From positions 1-13,273 of the forward strand of contig JBEIGJ010000053.1 in assembly GCA_040381935.1 (NCBI GenBank): a DNA stretch of 13,273 bases, in the 5' to 3' direction. The notes under the pieces are model-generated. The model did not search any database. It was not told the DNA's origin and was given only the letters and a program-made list of their open reading frames with translations. The DNA is from Casp-actino8 sp040381935 (lineage in GTDB: Bacteria > Actinomycetota > Acidimicrobiia > Acidimicrobiales > Ilumatobacteraceae). The translations under genes and the position numbers were made by a program. This document shows, in pieces, positions 7,094 to 13,241 of the stretch; the stretch's first letter is position 1; each line of letters starts with the position of its first letter.

Positions 7094-7709
7094 CCAGTCG
7101 CCGGCGGGTCCGGTATCGGCATTGATATCGCTCTTGCGTCGCCGACGGATGACTCGACATTTCTCTGGTGGTCCCGTCGACGATGAAATTTCAGTCGTGT
7201 GCGCCGAGGCGTTGCGAGCCCCGTCAGCGGGATTCTCGCAGGGCACCCATCTGCTCTGGCTGACAGGTGGCGATTTGGACGATTTCTGGTCATCGAGTGG
7301 GGCCAGTGAATGGTTTGCCGTTCGTTCCCCGGGGGTGCTGCAGGCCCCGTCGGTGATCCTTGTTTTCGGTGATCGGCAGCCTTACCTCGATCGTTACGGA
7401 CTTCCGGACAAAGTGGACCTCGGATTGAGTGACCCGCATGCCTGGGCGGTGCCCTATTGGCTCACTGATGCGGCAATGGTGGCCCAGAATTTCTTGCTCT
7501 TGGCCGAAGAGCGGCGCTGGGGTGCGTTGTTCTTCGGGTTGGGGACCAATCACGTCGAGTACCTGGCGAGTCGAGGGGTTCCAGCCACGGCCTCCTGTAT
7601 TGGAGCCATTGCCCTTGGCTATCGGTCCGAGGAGGATCGAGTCAGTGGGTCGCCGACCCGTCGACAACGCCAACCAGCAGCGGACCACATTCACCGCGGT
7701 CGCTGGTGA
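7080..7709 (+). CDS. Nitroreductase-family FMN-dependent oxidoreductase
   Basis: The 209-residue protein carries nitroreductase-family marks: the N-terminal FMN phosphate-binding RRRMTRHFSGGPVDDE (about 21-36), RAPSAGFSQGTHLLWLTGGD (46-65), DAAMVAQNFLLLAEERRWGALFFGL (130-154) and the terminal GAIALGYRSEED...HIHRGRW typical of this subgroup. Members are usually dimeric flavoproteins using NAD(P)H to reduce nitro groups, quinones or other substrates; the substrate here cannot be assigned. The start is the TTG at 7080, which overlaps the preceding gene. It is the first possible start after an in-frame stop at 7074-7076, and the only later choices before the FMN motif are TTG codons at 7122 and 7134 without a ribosome binding site. 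Upstream purine support is weak, so coupling to the gene at 6437 is likely. Confidence 0.85.
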   Translation: MDSTDQSPAGPVSALISLLRRRRMTRHFSGGPVDDEISVVCAEALRAPSAGFSQGTHLLWLTGGDLDDFWSSSGASEWFAVRSPGVLQAPSVILVFGDRQPYLDRYGLPDKVDLGLSDPHAWAVPYWLTDAAMVAQNFLLLAEERRWGALFFGLGTNHVEYLASRGVPATASCIGAIALGYRSEEDRVSGSPTRRQRQPAADHIHRGRW

Positions 7710-7909
7710 GAGACCGGTGGGCGGCCAGATGACGGTAGCGATGACCGGAAAGATGGATCGAATGTGGTTGGGAGACGGCCGATCTGCCAATCTTGTAGCG
7801 GATCCATCCGAAGGATTCCGAGGGGGTCTCAATGGTGGCGGTGTGCTACTGATGCAGGTCTTCCCCGTACCGTGAAATATCGAACCGTGAAAATGATGAA
7901 GGGCTGAGG
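7710..7909. other. 200-bp gene-free stretch before the DUF35-thiolase genes
   Basis: No gene with family support is visible here on either strand. A 48-codon reading frame (7729-7875) exists but has no recognisable features. The last part holds an imperfect 15-bp direct repeat and the ribosome binding site GAAGGG (7898-7903) for the next gene. The region is long enough to contain a promoter for the DUF35-thiolase pair, but no strong -35/-10 pair can be picked out. Confidence 0.5.
7867..7896 (+). repeat. Imperfect 15-bp direct repeat upstream of the DUF35 gene
   Basis: CGTACCGTGAAATAT (7867-7881 region) is followed at once by CGAACCGTGAAAATG, sharing the block ACCGTGAAA at 7869-7877 and 7884-7892 with a 15-bp period. 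It ends about 15 nt before the DUF35 ATG. It may be a pair of regulator half-sites or a chance duplication; the repeated block is only 9 bp. Confidence 0.4.
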
Positions 7910-8308
7910 ATGACCGTGGCACAAATTCCCCATGTTGACTATTTGGAGTTGAGCGAGAAACCGCATCTGGTGGCCAATGAATGCACTGCCTGTGGAGCGC
8001 GCTATTTCGATCGCCGTAACGCCTGTGCCAAGTGTTTTGGTCATTCGTTCACCAAGGTTCCCATTGCCACTGATGGCATCCTCAAGGCCTTCACGATCGT
8101 GGCCTTTGCCGCTCCGGGAGTGCCGGTGCCGTTTGTAGCTGGCATCATCGACTGCGACGGAACCAGTGTGCGGGGAAATGTGATCAATGTTGACCCCACT
8201 CCGGAGGCAGTGACATTGGGAATGAAAGTGCGTTTGGCTACGTACAGCCTGGGAACCGACGATGAAGGAACCGAAGCCATTGGTTTCGGTTTTGAACCGG
8301 TGGCTTGA
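7910..8308 (+). CDS. DUF35 Zn-ribbon/OB-fold protein, thiolase partner
   Basis: The 132-residue protein has the two parts of the DUF35 (Zn-ribbon domain-containing OB-fold) family. A rubredoxin-like zinc ribbon has Cys25, Cys28, Cys39 and Cys42 (C-x2-C-x10-C-x2-C, within NECTACGARYFDRRNACAKCFG). An OB fold follows from about residue 48 to the end, with GILKAFTIV and PFVAGIIDCDG. Such proteins bind SCP2-type thiolases or acyl-CoA hydratases and help bind or channel acyl-CoA, as in bacterial steroid side-chain degradation and the archaeal thiolase/HMG-CoA synthase complex. The next gene is an SCP2-type thiolase, so a direct complex is the natural inference. GAAGGG at 7898-7903 sits 6 nt before the ATG. 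The substrate is not evident from the sequence. Confidence 0.9.
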   Translation: MTVAQIPHVDYLELSEKPHLVANECTACGARYFDRRNACAKCFGHSFTKVPIATDGILKAFTIVAFAAPGVPVPFVAGIIDCDGTSVRGNVINVDPTPEAVTLGMKVRLATYSLGTDDEGTEAIGFGFEPVA

Positions 8309-8459
8309 GAGAGTCGCCAGGTCGGTGCTCGGGTGGCCAACAGATCAGATCTACACTTCGCCCAGCGAAGAATGTTCATAACCGGGTTCCCGTGCTCATG
8401 AAAACCCGAAATTCCAGTTCGATGAAAGCGTCGATTATCAACGAGAAAGTGCAGGAACA
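8309..8459 (+). other. DUF35-thiolase gap with short inverted repeats
   Basis: This 151-bp gap is long for two partner genes. It contains a one-base-centre dyad AGATC-A-GATCT (8342-8352), a 6-bp hairpin CTTCGC-CCA-GCGAAG (8356-8370) and a pair CGGGTT (8383-8388) with AACCCG (8403-8408). None has a following T run, so a terminator is unlikely. They may reflect a separate thiolase promoter with an operator or an mRNA processing site. No clear promoter hexamers are visible. Confidence 0.35.
8453..8456 (+). promoter_or_regulatory. Ribosome binding site deciding the thiolase start
   Basis: AGGA at 8453-8456 lies 6 nt before the ATG at 8463 and only 3 nt before an in-frame GTG at 8460. The spacing favours the ATG. 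Confidence 0.55.
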
Positions 8460-8462
8460 GTG

Positions 8463-9671
8463 ATGGCCAGTGACGATATTTGGATCCTTGGGATCGCCAT
8501 GACCAAGTTCGGCAAACATGCCGACAAAGACATCGTGGACCTCGGTTCACAAGCCGCGATGGCTGCTCTGGCCGATGCGGGTGTCACGATGAATGACATC
8601 GGCATCTTGGCTGCGGGCAATCTCATGGGCGCTGGCGCTGGATTCGGTCAGATGCTGCAAAAGCAGATCGGACAGACTGGTATCCCGGTGTACAACGTGG
8701 CCAATGCCTGCGCAACCGGTGCAACTGCCCTGCGGACGGCGATTATGGCCGTGAAATCTGGCGAGGTGCGGATGGGACTGGCCGTTGGTGCCGAGAAACT
8801 GGCTGGTGCCGGTCTTCTCGGTGGTGGTGGCACGGCCAAGAAGGACGGCAATAAGTGGGAACCCAAGGGTCGTTATGGCTCGGTCGCTCCGACTGATGGC
8901 CGCATCGGTACCGACACCATGCCCGGGACATTTGCCCAAGTCGGTATGGAATACGGCCACAAGTACGGTGGTGTGTCCTTTGAGTTGTTTGCTCGGATTT
9001 CAGAAAAGAACCATGCGCATTCCACTTTGAACCCCATGGCGGCGTATCAGAAGCGCTTCACCTTGGACGAAATCATGAATGACATGATGATCGCCTACCC
9101 GAATACTCGTCCGATGTGTTCGGCCAACTGTGATGGTGCGGCCGCCGCAGTGGTGACCTCGGGTGAAGTGCTCAAGACGTTGAGTCTCGAACAGCAGCGT
9201 CGCGCCGTCAAGGTGAGCGCATCGGTTCTCACGACCGACCCCTATCAGGAATCATGTCAGGTATTACCCGATGTGAATACTCTGACTCGTAACGCCGCCC
9301 AGATCGCCTATGAGGCGGCGGGAATCGGGCCGAGCGATCTCGACCTCGTTGAATTGCACGACTGTTTTGCAACGGCGGAACTAGTGCATTACGACAACTT
9401 GATGCTTTGCCCCGAAGGAGGGGCAGCCGACTTTTTCTTGAGCGGTGCTCCATGGCGCGATGGCTCCACTCCGGTCAATGTTTCGGGTGGTTTGCAATCC
9501 AAAGGTCACCCCATTGCTGCAACCGGTATCGCCAATATTTGGGAAGTGTGTCATCACTTGCGCAACGAGGCCGGGGATCGGCAGATCGAAGGGGCCAAGG
9601 TCGGACTTGCCCATGTCATTGGACTCGGTTCAGCTTGCGGTATTCACATTCTCGAACGTAGCGGTAAGTAA
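8463..9671 (+). CDS. SCP2-type thiolase / acetyl-CoA acetyltransferase family
   Basis: This 402-residue protein is a complete thiolase of the SCP2/SCP-x-like branch. Counting from the ATG, the nucleophilic cysteine is Cys83 in VYNVANACATGATAL, the HDCF motif that marks this branch gives His299, the GGLQSKGHPIAATG block gives the catalytic His349, and Cys392 in GLGSACGIHIL is the second acid/base cysteine. Family members cleave 3-ketoacyl-CoA with CoA or run the reverse condensation. The upstream DUF35 gene is the usual partner, and steroid side-chain, branched-chain or other acyl-CoA breakdown are all possible. A GTG directly before the ATG would add one residue; ribosome-binding-site spacing favours the ATG. 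A strong hairpin lies 8 nt after the stop. Confidence 0.93.
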   Translation: MASDDIWILGIAMTKFGKHADKDIVDLGSQAAMAALADAGVTMNDIGILAAGNLMGAGAGFGQMLQKQIGQTGIPVYNVANACATGATALRTAIMAVKSGEVRMGLAVGAEKLAGAGLLGGGGTAKKDGNKWEPKGRYGSVAPTDGRIGTDTMPGTFAQVGMEYGHKYGGVSFELFARISEKNHAHSTLNPMAAYQKRFTLDEIMNDMMIAYPNTRPMCSANCDGAAAAVVTSGEVLKTLSLEQQRRAVKVSASVLTTDPYQESCQVLPDVNTLTRNAAQIAYEAAGIGPSDLDLVELHDCFATAELVHYDNLMLCPEGGAADFFLSGAPWRDGSTPVNVSGGLQSKGHPIAATGIANIWEVCHHLRNEAGDRQIEGAKVGLAHVIGLGSACGIHILERSGK

Positions 9672-9678
9672 GAAACGC

Positions 9679-9711
9679 TGTGGGCACAGTGGCTCAGCCA
9701 CTGTGCCCACA
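9679..9711. terminator. Perfect 15-bp hairpin between convergent genes
   Basis: TGTGGGCACAGTGGC (9679-9693) and its exact reverse complement (9697-9711) enclose a 3-nt loop, TCA. It begins 8 nt after the thiolase stop and lies 55 bp from the stop of the convergent lipoprotein gene. In the plus direction no T run follows. In the minus direction the sequence after the stem is GCGTTTCTTACTT, a partial T tract. It probably works as a terminator for both genes, better for the minus strand. L-shaped terminators with weak T tracts are common in actinobacteria. Confidence 0.8.
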
Positions 9712-9765
9712 AGGACGTCCTCAGAGTCCGCTTTTCAGCGAAGTTGTCCGGCGGAGACGCTGTGT

Positions 9766-10305
9766 CTACTCAGCGCAGACGGAATCGATCCATGCGTTGA
9801 ATCGCTCGCTGGATTCATTGAACTCAGCGCTGTCCATGATTTGAGACATCTTCTCGATTGCTGCTGCGTCTGATGAGACTTTGACGAAGTCGTAGTCGTA
9901 CTCGGCCAAGATCGACAGGTAGGAGGCGTAGCCGTCTCGCACGATGTCGATGTCAGAGCGGAGATCTTCTGGAGCCTGACCGCGAATTGCTTCGAATGCC
10001 GCAGGGATATTGGCCAAGGTCTGGGAATCGGTCATTGCTCCACCGACGGCCCCCATTGCCGACATCATGGCGATGGAAATTTCCAAGCAATATTCCGGCA
10101 CACCCGATGCTGCCGCCATCGCTTCGACATCGCCCATTGCATCGGCAACATCACTGATTTCGGCACTGCTCACCGAATCGCCGACTGCTACCGGGGCGTT
10201 GCTCATATCGTCCCCTCCGCAAGCACCGAGGAGCAATGCTGCTGCGGTGACGACTGTGGCCAAACGTGTGGGGTGAAAGCTTGCCCGAGTTCGTGGATGA
10301 AACAT
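9766..10305 (-). CDS. Small secreted lipoprotein, unrecognised
   Basis: The 179-residue protein opens with a basic segment and a hydrophobic stretch ending in a lipobox, TVVTAAALLLGAC, so Cys29 is the likely lipidated residue after signal peptidase II cleavage. The mature part is acidic and Ala/Met/Ser-rich and probably helical (for example SSAEISDVADAMGDVEAMAAASG at about 46-68 and EKMSQIMDSAEFNESSERFNAW near the end). Two further cysteines, Cys73 and Cys177, could form a disulfide outside the membrane. I recognise no domain. The start is well supported by AGGAGG 5 nt upstream. The gene lies 66 bp after the DUF255 gene on the same strand and ends near a bidirectional hairpin. It may be an extracytoplasmic binding or stress protein, but no function is claimed. 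Confidence 0.8.
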   Translation of the reverse strand: MFHPRTRASFHPTRLATVVTAAALLLGACGGDDMSNAPVAVGDSVSSAEISDVADAMGDVEAMAAASGVPEYCLEISIAMMSAMGAVGGAMTDSQTLANIPAAFEAIRGQAPEDLRSDIDIVRDGYASYLSILAEYDYDFVKVSSDAAAIEKMSQIMDSAEFNESSERFNAWIDSVCAE

Positions 10306-10310
10306 GATTT

Positions 10311-10316
10311 CCTCCT
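10311..10316 (-). promoter_or_regulatory. Ribosome binding site of the lipoprotein gene
   Basis: On the minus strand AGGAGG lies 5 nt before the ATG at 10305-10303 and confirms that start. It directly follows the hairpin at 10321-10358, so folding of the stem could change access to it. Confidence 0.85.
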
Positions 10317-10320
10317 AAAG

Positions 10321-10358
10321 CGTCCGAGGCAGACGTCAGATTGAGACGCCTCGGAACG
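10321..10358 (-). terminator. Hairpin between DUF255 and lipoprotein genes (terminator or mRNA element)
   Basis: TCCGAGGC (10323-10330) pairs with GCCTCGGA (10348-10355). With one bulged base the stem extends by CG/CG to 10321 and 10358. The loop is 17 nt. On the minus strand the stem is followed by CTTTAGG, a very short T run that runs straight into the lipoprotein ribosome binding site. It could weaken read-through from the DUF255 gene or protect or process the mRNA. A classical terminator is uncertain. Confidence 0.45.
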
Positions 10359-10370
10359 TCTGGTTCAGAC
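10333..10370. repeat. Two copies of a 15-bp motif, 23 bp apart
   Basis: ACGTCAGATTGAGAC (10333-10347) and ACGTCTGGTTCAGAC (10356-10370) agree at 12 of 15 positions (ACGTC-n-G-n-TT-n-AGAC). The second copy contains a perfect dyad GTCTG-GTT-CAGAC (10358-10370) and abuts the stop codon of the DUF255 gene. They lie in the 66-bp gap before the lipoprotein start and overlap the hairpin. A regulator-binding role is possible but unproven. Confidence 0.45.
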
Positions 10371-10371
10371 C

Positions 10372-12363
10372 TTATCCAAGGAGCGAGGTCAGAGTGGTTG
10401 CATTGTCAGTTGGTGCCGCGCAGGTGTAGTGGCGACAGACATAGGCCATTCCGGGAGACCGGTGGTCCCAGAGAGGGCTGGCGTACGGCTCGCCGCGAGC
10501 GATGACCGCTCCGGGGAGCCAGTGTGAATCGACAACTTTCTCGAGTTCGTAAACCTCACCTACCAAGACGATCTCGGTGACACCATCGAGAACCAAATCG
10601 AGAGCAGCCAGTGATTGGCCGGCGGCCGACGGGGCTCCTTCCATGATTCGCACCAAGAGGCACAAGGTATCGATGGCAGTGGCGGTGTAATCAGGTCGGT
10701 CCAAAAGAGCTCCAAGGCGGAGGAGAGCTAGAGCGGCTGATGAGTTGGCTGCTGGAGTGGCATTGTCCATCAGATCTTTTTGTCGCACGACCAGTTGCTC
10801 GGCCGCCCGTGACACGTTGAAGAAACCTCCCCGTTCCTCATCGAGGAAGTTGGCGATGAAATAGTCCGCGACCGCAGTGGCCCTTTCGATCCAGACGGCG
10901 CGGCCGGTGGTTTCGGCCAAGCGGGTATAGGCGTCGATGAGATTGGCGTAATCGGCAGCAACTGCTCGATGACGAGCGGGAGGTGACCCCTCGGCTTGCC
11001 AGGTGCGTTTCCAAGACCCATCAGGCGATCGGAGATTGTTGAAAAGGAATTCCCCGCACTCCACGGCAAGATCCACCCAGTCCTGCCGTTGGCAAGCGCG
11101 ACCGGCTTCGGTTAAGGCAGTGATCATCAACGCATTCCATTCGAGAATCACCTTGGAGTCGAGGCCTGGTCGTGGACGCGTCCGGCGTACTTCCAATACC
11201 TGCCGACAAGACTCTTCGAGAGTCGCGGTTCGGGCCAGATCGCCACGGTGGCGATGCCGGGTGAGGATATTGCGGCCCTCGAAATTTCCCGCAGCGGTGA
11301 CATCGAACCACTGGCAGAACTCGGCGCTCCGCTCGGGAGACAAGATGGTGGCTATTTCATCGACAGTCCAGGTGTAGAAAGCGCCTTCTTCTGAATGGCC
11401 ATCGGGTGTCAAGGAGTCAGCATCCTCGGCACTATAGAAACCACCAGCTGCATGGCGAAGATCGCTACTGACGTAGTCGACAGTCTGTTCGATCACCGTT
11501 TTCCACGTTGGCGAGCCCAATACTTGCCAAGCATGGGTGTACACGCGTATCAGCAATGCCTGGTCGTACAGCATCTTTTCGAAATGGGGGACGAGCCAGT
11601 ATTGATCGACTGAATAGCGGGCGAATCCACCTCCCAGGTGGTCGTACATTCCCCCACTGCACATGGCGTCAAGAGAGACCCGTAGGACTTGCTCATCGGC
11701 TGGTTTCGAATCCTTGGTTTTGGCCAGTATTCGCCGGGCCACGAGATCCAAATTCATGGTGCTCGGAAACTTGGGAGCGGAACCGAATCCTCCCCATTGC
11801 TCATCAAAGACATCGATGAGGCGATCAATACATTGATCGACAAAATCTCTTCCAGGTAGGCCGGTTGCGGGCGTAACCATGGCGGTGCGGCCAATTGCTT
11901 CGACCAGTGCCGTGACATTCTCGGTGACCTCATTGCGTCGGGTATTCCAGATATCGGTGATGGCCTCCATCAATTTCAAGAATCCGGAGCGCGGAAAATA
12001 TGTGCCGCCATAGAACGGTTCACCAGCGGGAGTGAGAAAGACAGTCATCGGCCAACCGCCGCGTCCGCTCAGCGCTTGGACTGCGTCCATGTAGACCGCG
12101 TCGACATCGGGACGTTCCTCGCGATCAACCTTGATACAGACGAAACGTTCATTCATTTCTCGCGCAACTTCAACGTCTTCGAAACTCTCATGAGCCATGA
12201 CATGGCACCAGTGGCAGGCGGAATAACCAACGGATAACAAGATCGGCACATCGCGTCGAACGGCTTCGGCAAATGCCTCGGGCGCCCACGGGTACCAATC
12301 GACCGGATTGTCGACGTGTTGGCGCAGATACGGGGAGGTCTCAGAAATCAGTCGATTGGCCAT
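10372..12363 (-). CDS. DUF255 thioredoxin-domain protein (YyaL/SPATA20 family)
   Basis: The 663-residue protein is a complete member of the DUF255 family. The N-terminal thioredoxin-like domain starts MANRLISETSPYLRQHVDNPVDWYPW and contains the family's CHWCH motif (Cys50, Cys53) in SVGYSACHWCHVMAHESF, with KVDREERPDVDAVYM and GGWPMTVFLTPAGEPFYGGTYFP following up to about residue 124. The rest is an alpha/alpha-barrel like that of six-hairpin glycosidases, with GGGFARYSVDQYWLVPHFEKMLYDQALL at about 244-271. The cellular role of the family is poorly defined; a redox or sugar-related function is suggested by the two domains. No signal peptide is present. The start is the ATG after GTGAGGAT. It follows fabI after 40 bp on the same strand, so co-transcription is likely. 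Confidence 0.93.
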   Translation of the reverse strand: MANRLISETSPYLRQHVDNPVDWYPWAPEAFAEAVRRDVPILLSVGYSACHWCHVMAHESFEDVEVAREMNERFVCIKVDREERPDVDAVYMDAVQALSGRGGWPMTVFLTPAGEPFYGGTYFPRSGFLKLMEAITDIWNTRRNEVTENVTALVEAIGRTAMVTPATGLPGRDFVDQCIDRLIDVFDEQWGGFGSAPKFPSTMNLDLVARRILAKTKDSKPADEQVLRVSLDAMCSGGMYDHLGGGFARYSVDQYWLVPHFEKMLYDQALLIRVYTHAWQVLGSPTWKTVIEQTVDYVSSDLRHAAGGFYSAEDADSLTPDGHSEEGAFYTWTVDEIATILSPERSAEFCQWFDVTAAGNFEGRNILTRHRHRGDLARTATLEESCRQVLEVRRTRPRPGLDSKVILEWNALMITALTEAGRACQRQDWVDLAVECGEFLFNNLRSPDGSWKRTWQAEGSPPARHRAVAADYANLIDAYTRLAETTGRAVWIERATAVADYFIANFLDEERGGFFNVSRAAEQLVVRQKDLMDNATPAANSSAALALLRLGALLDRPDYTATAIDTLCLLVRIMEGAPSAAGQSLAALDLVLDGVTEIVLVGEVYELEKVVDSHWLPGAVIARGEPYASPLWDHRSPGMAYVCRHYTCAAPTDNATTLTSLLG

Positions 12364-12403
12364 GGGATCCTCACTTTGGAATGGTTACTGCATCGGCCAC
12401 GAT

Positions 12404-13171
12404 TCATGCACCGACGGCGTGATATCCACCGTCGACATGAATCATCGAACCAGTCGTGGCTGGAAACCAGTCCGATAACAAGGCCACCACGGCACGGGCG
12501 ACTGGCTCGGCATCGGTGACATCCCACCCGAGAGGTGCCCGATCGTCCCACACGTCTTCAAATTTCTTGAAGCCGGGAATCGATTTGGCGGCCATCGTTT
12601 TGATCGGCCCGGCCGCAATCAAGTTCGAGCGAATTCCGCGGGGACCGAGTTCGCGCGCCAAATAGCGATTCACGCTCTCCAGGGCGGATTTCGCTACTCC
12701 CATCCAGTTGTAGGCCGGCCAGGCCACAGTGTTGTCGAAATCGAGACCGACGAACGATCCTCCAGGCATCATCAAGGGCAAAAAGACATCAGCGAGGTGT
12801 TTGAGGGAATAGGCGCTGATCTGCAAAGCCACGGCAACGTCGTCCCATGAGGCGGCGAGAAAATCGTCACCGAGACAGGCTTCGGGAGCAAAGCCAATGG
12901 AATGCACGACGCCATCGACATGCCCCCAGGTGGATTGCAGGTAGTCCCGGACGCGATCGCCGTGTTCGGGAACAGTGACGTCGAGTTCCAGAACTTCCAC
13001 GGGCACCGGAAGTTTCCGAGCCGTTCTTTGCGTCAGTGATAAGGCCCGTCCGGCCCCGGTGAGCACGATTTCAGCCCCTTCATCGATACACAGACGGGCG
13101 ATGGAGAACGCGAGAGATGCGTCGGTGAGGACACCGGTGACGACAATACGCTTGTCCTGGAGAAGTGGCAT
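12404..13171 (-). CDS. fabI: Enoyl-ACP reductase, InhA-type FabI
   Basis: The 255-residue protein is an NADH-dependent enoyl-[acyl-carrier-protein] reductase, which makes the last reduction in each round of type II fatty acid elongation. It is close to mycobacterial InhA: KRIVVTGVLTDASLAFSIARL (7-27) binds the cofactor, VVHSIGFAPE (88-97) is the conserved turn, VGLDFDN (141-147) and PAYNWMGVAKSALESVNRYLARELG carry the catalytic Tyr154 and Lys161 (Y-x6-K), and RSNLIAAGPIKT and DRAPLGWDVTDAEPVA...LLSDWFPATTGSMIHVDGG close the fold. The substrate-binding loop (about 195-210) is shorter than in InhA, as in ordinary short-chain FabI. No Shine-Dalgarno sequence precedes the ATG, and a leaderless promoter is proposed. 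Downstream on the same strand is the DUF255 gene. Confidence 0.95.
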   Translation of the reverse strand: MPLLQDKRIVVTGVLTDASLAFSIARLCIDEGAEIVLTGAGRALSLTQRTARKLPVPVEVLELDVTVPEHGDRVRDYLQSTWGHVDGVVHSIGFAPEACLGDDFLAASWDDVAVALQISAYSLKHLADVFLPLMMPGGSFVGLDFDNTVAWPAYNWMGVAKSALESVNRYLARELGPRGIRSNLIAAGPIKTMAAKSIPGFKKFEDVWDDRAPLGWDVTDAEPVARAVVALLSDWFPATTGSMIHVDGGYHAVGA

Positions 13172-13183
13172 GGCCCCAAACTA
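13172..13183 (-). promoter_or_regulatory. Probable leaderless -10 element for fabI
   Basis: On the minus strand TAGTTT (13183-13178) fits TAnnnT, is followed by exactly 6 nt (GGGGCC), and then the fabI ATG. No ribosome binding site is present between them. The arrangement is the same as at the Rrf2 gene. A possible -35, TTGATC, lies 15 bp upstream. The call rests on spacing and motif only. Confidence 0.45.
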
Positions 13184-13190
13184 GTAGGGG

Positions 13191-13204
13191 TTGATGATGA
13201 TCAA
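13191..13204. promoter_or_regulatory. Inverted repeat TTGAT-N4-ATCAA between fabI and the divergent gene
   Basis: TTGATGATGATCAA is a perfect 5-4-5 dyad. It lies 20 bp upstream of the fabI start, overlapping the possible fabI -35 and close to the divergent gene. The location suits an operator for a dimeric regulator of fabI. The regulator is unknown. Confidence 0.35.
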
Positions 13205-13213
13205 TGTCGGCCT

Positions 13214-13236
13214 CACAGAAGTCATGTGACAATGTG
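13214..13236 (+). promoter_or_regulatory. Dyad and extended -10 candidate upstream of npdG
   Basis: CACA-n3-GTCA-TG-TGAC-n2-TGTG is a nearly symmetric inverted repeat ending 5 nt before the ATG at 13242. Within it TGTGACAAT (13225-13233) resembles an extended -10 (GACAAT, four of six matches to TATAAT) placed 8 nt before the start codon, so a leaderless start is possible here too. Both readings are tentative. Confidence 0.3.
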
Positions 13237-13241
13237 GGGTG

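Noticed and set aside
6212..7246. Long minus-strand open frame (344 codons) opposite the dnaE end and the gene at 6437
   Set aside because: It overlaps two better supported plus-strand genes, shows no family motif, and has a low-complexity composition typical of an antisense shadow.
7729..7875. Possible 48-residue small gene in the gap after the nitroreductase
   Set aside because: It has no good ribosome binding site and no recognisable features, and its frame is the continuation of an antiphase frame running through the nitroreductase.
7290..7922. Minus-strand open frame of 210 codons opposite the nitroreductase
   Set aside because: It lies antisense to a recognised protein and its translation is Pro/Arg/Ser-rich with no domain.
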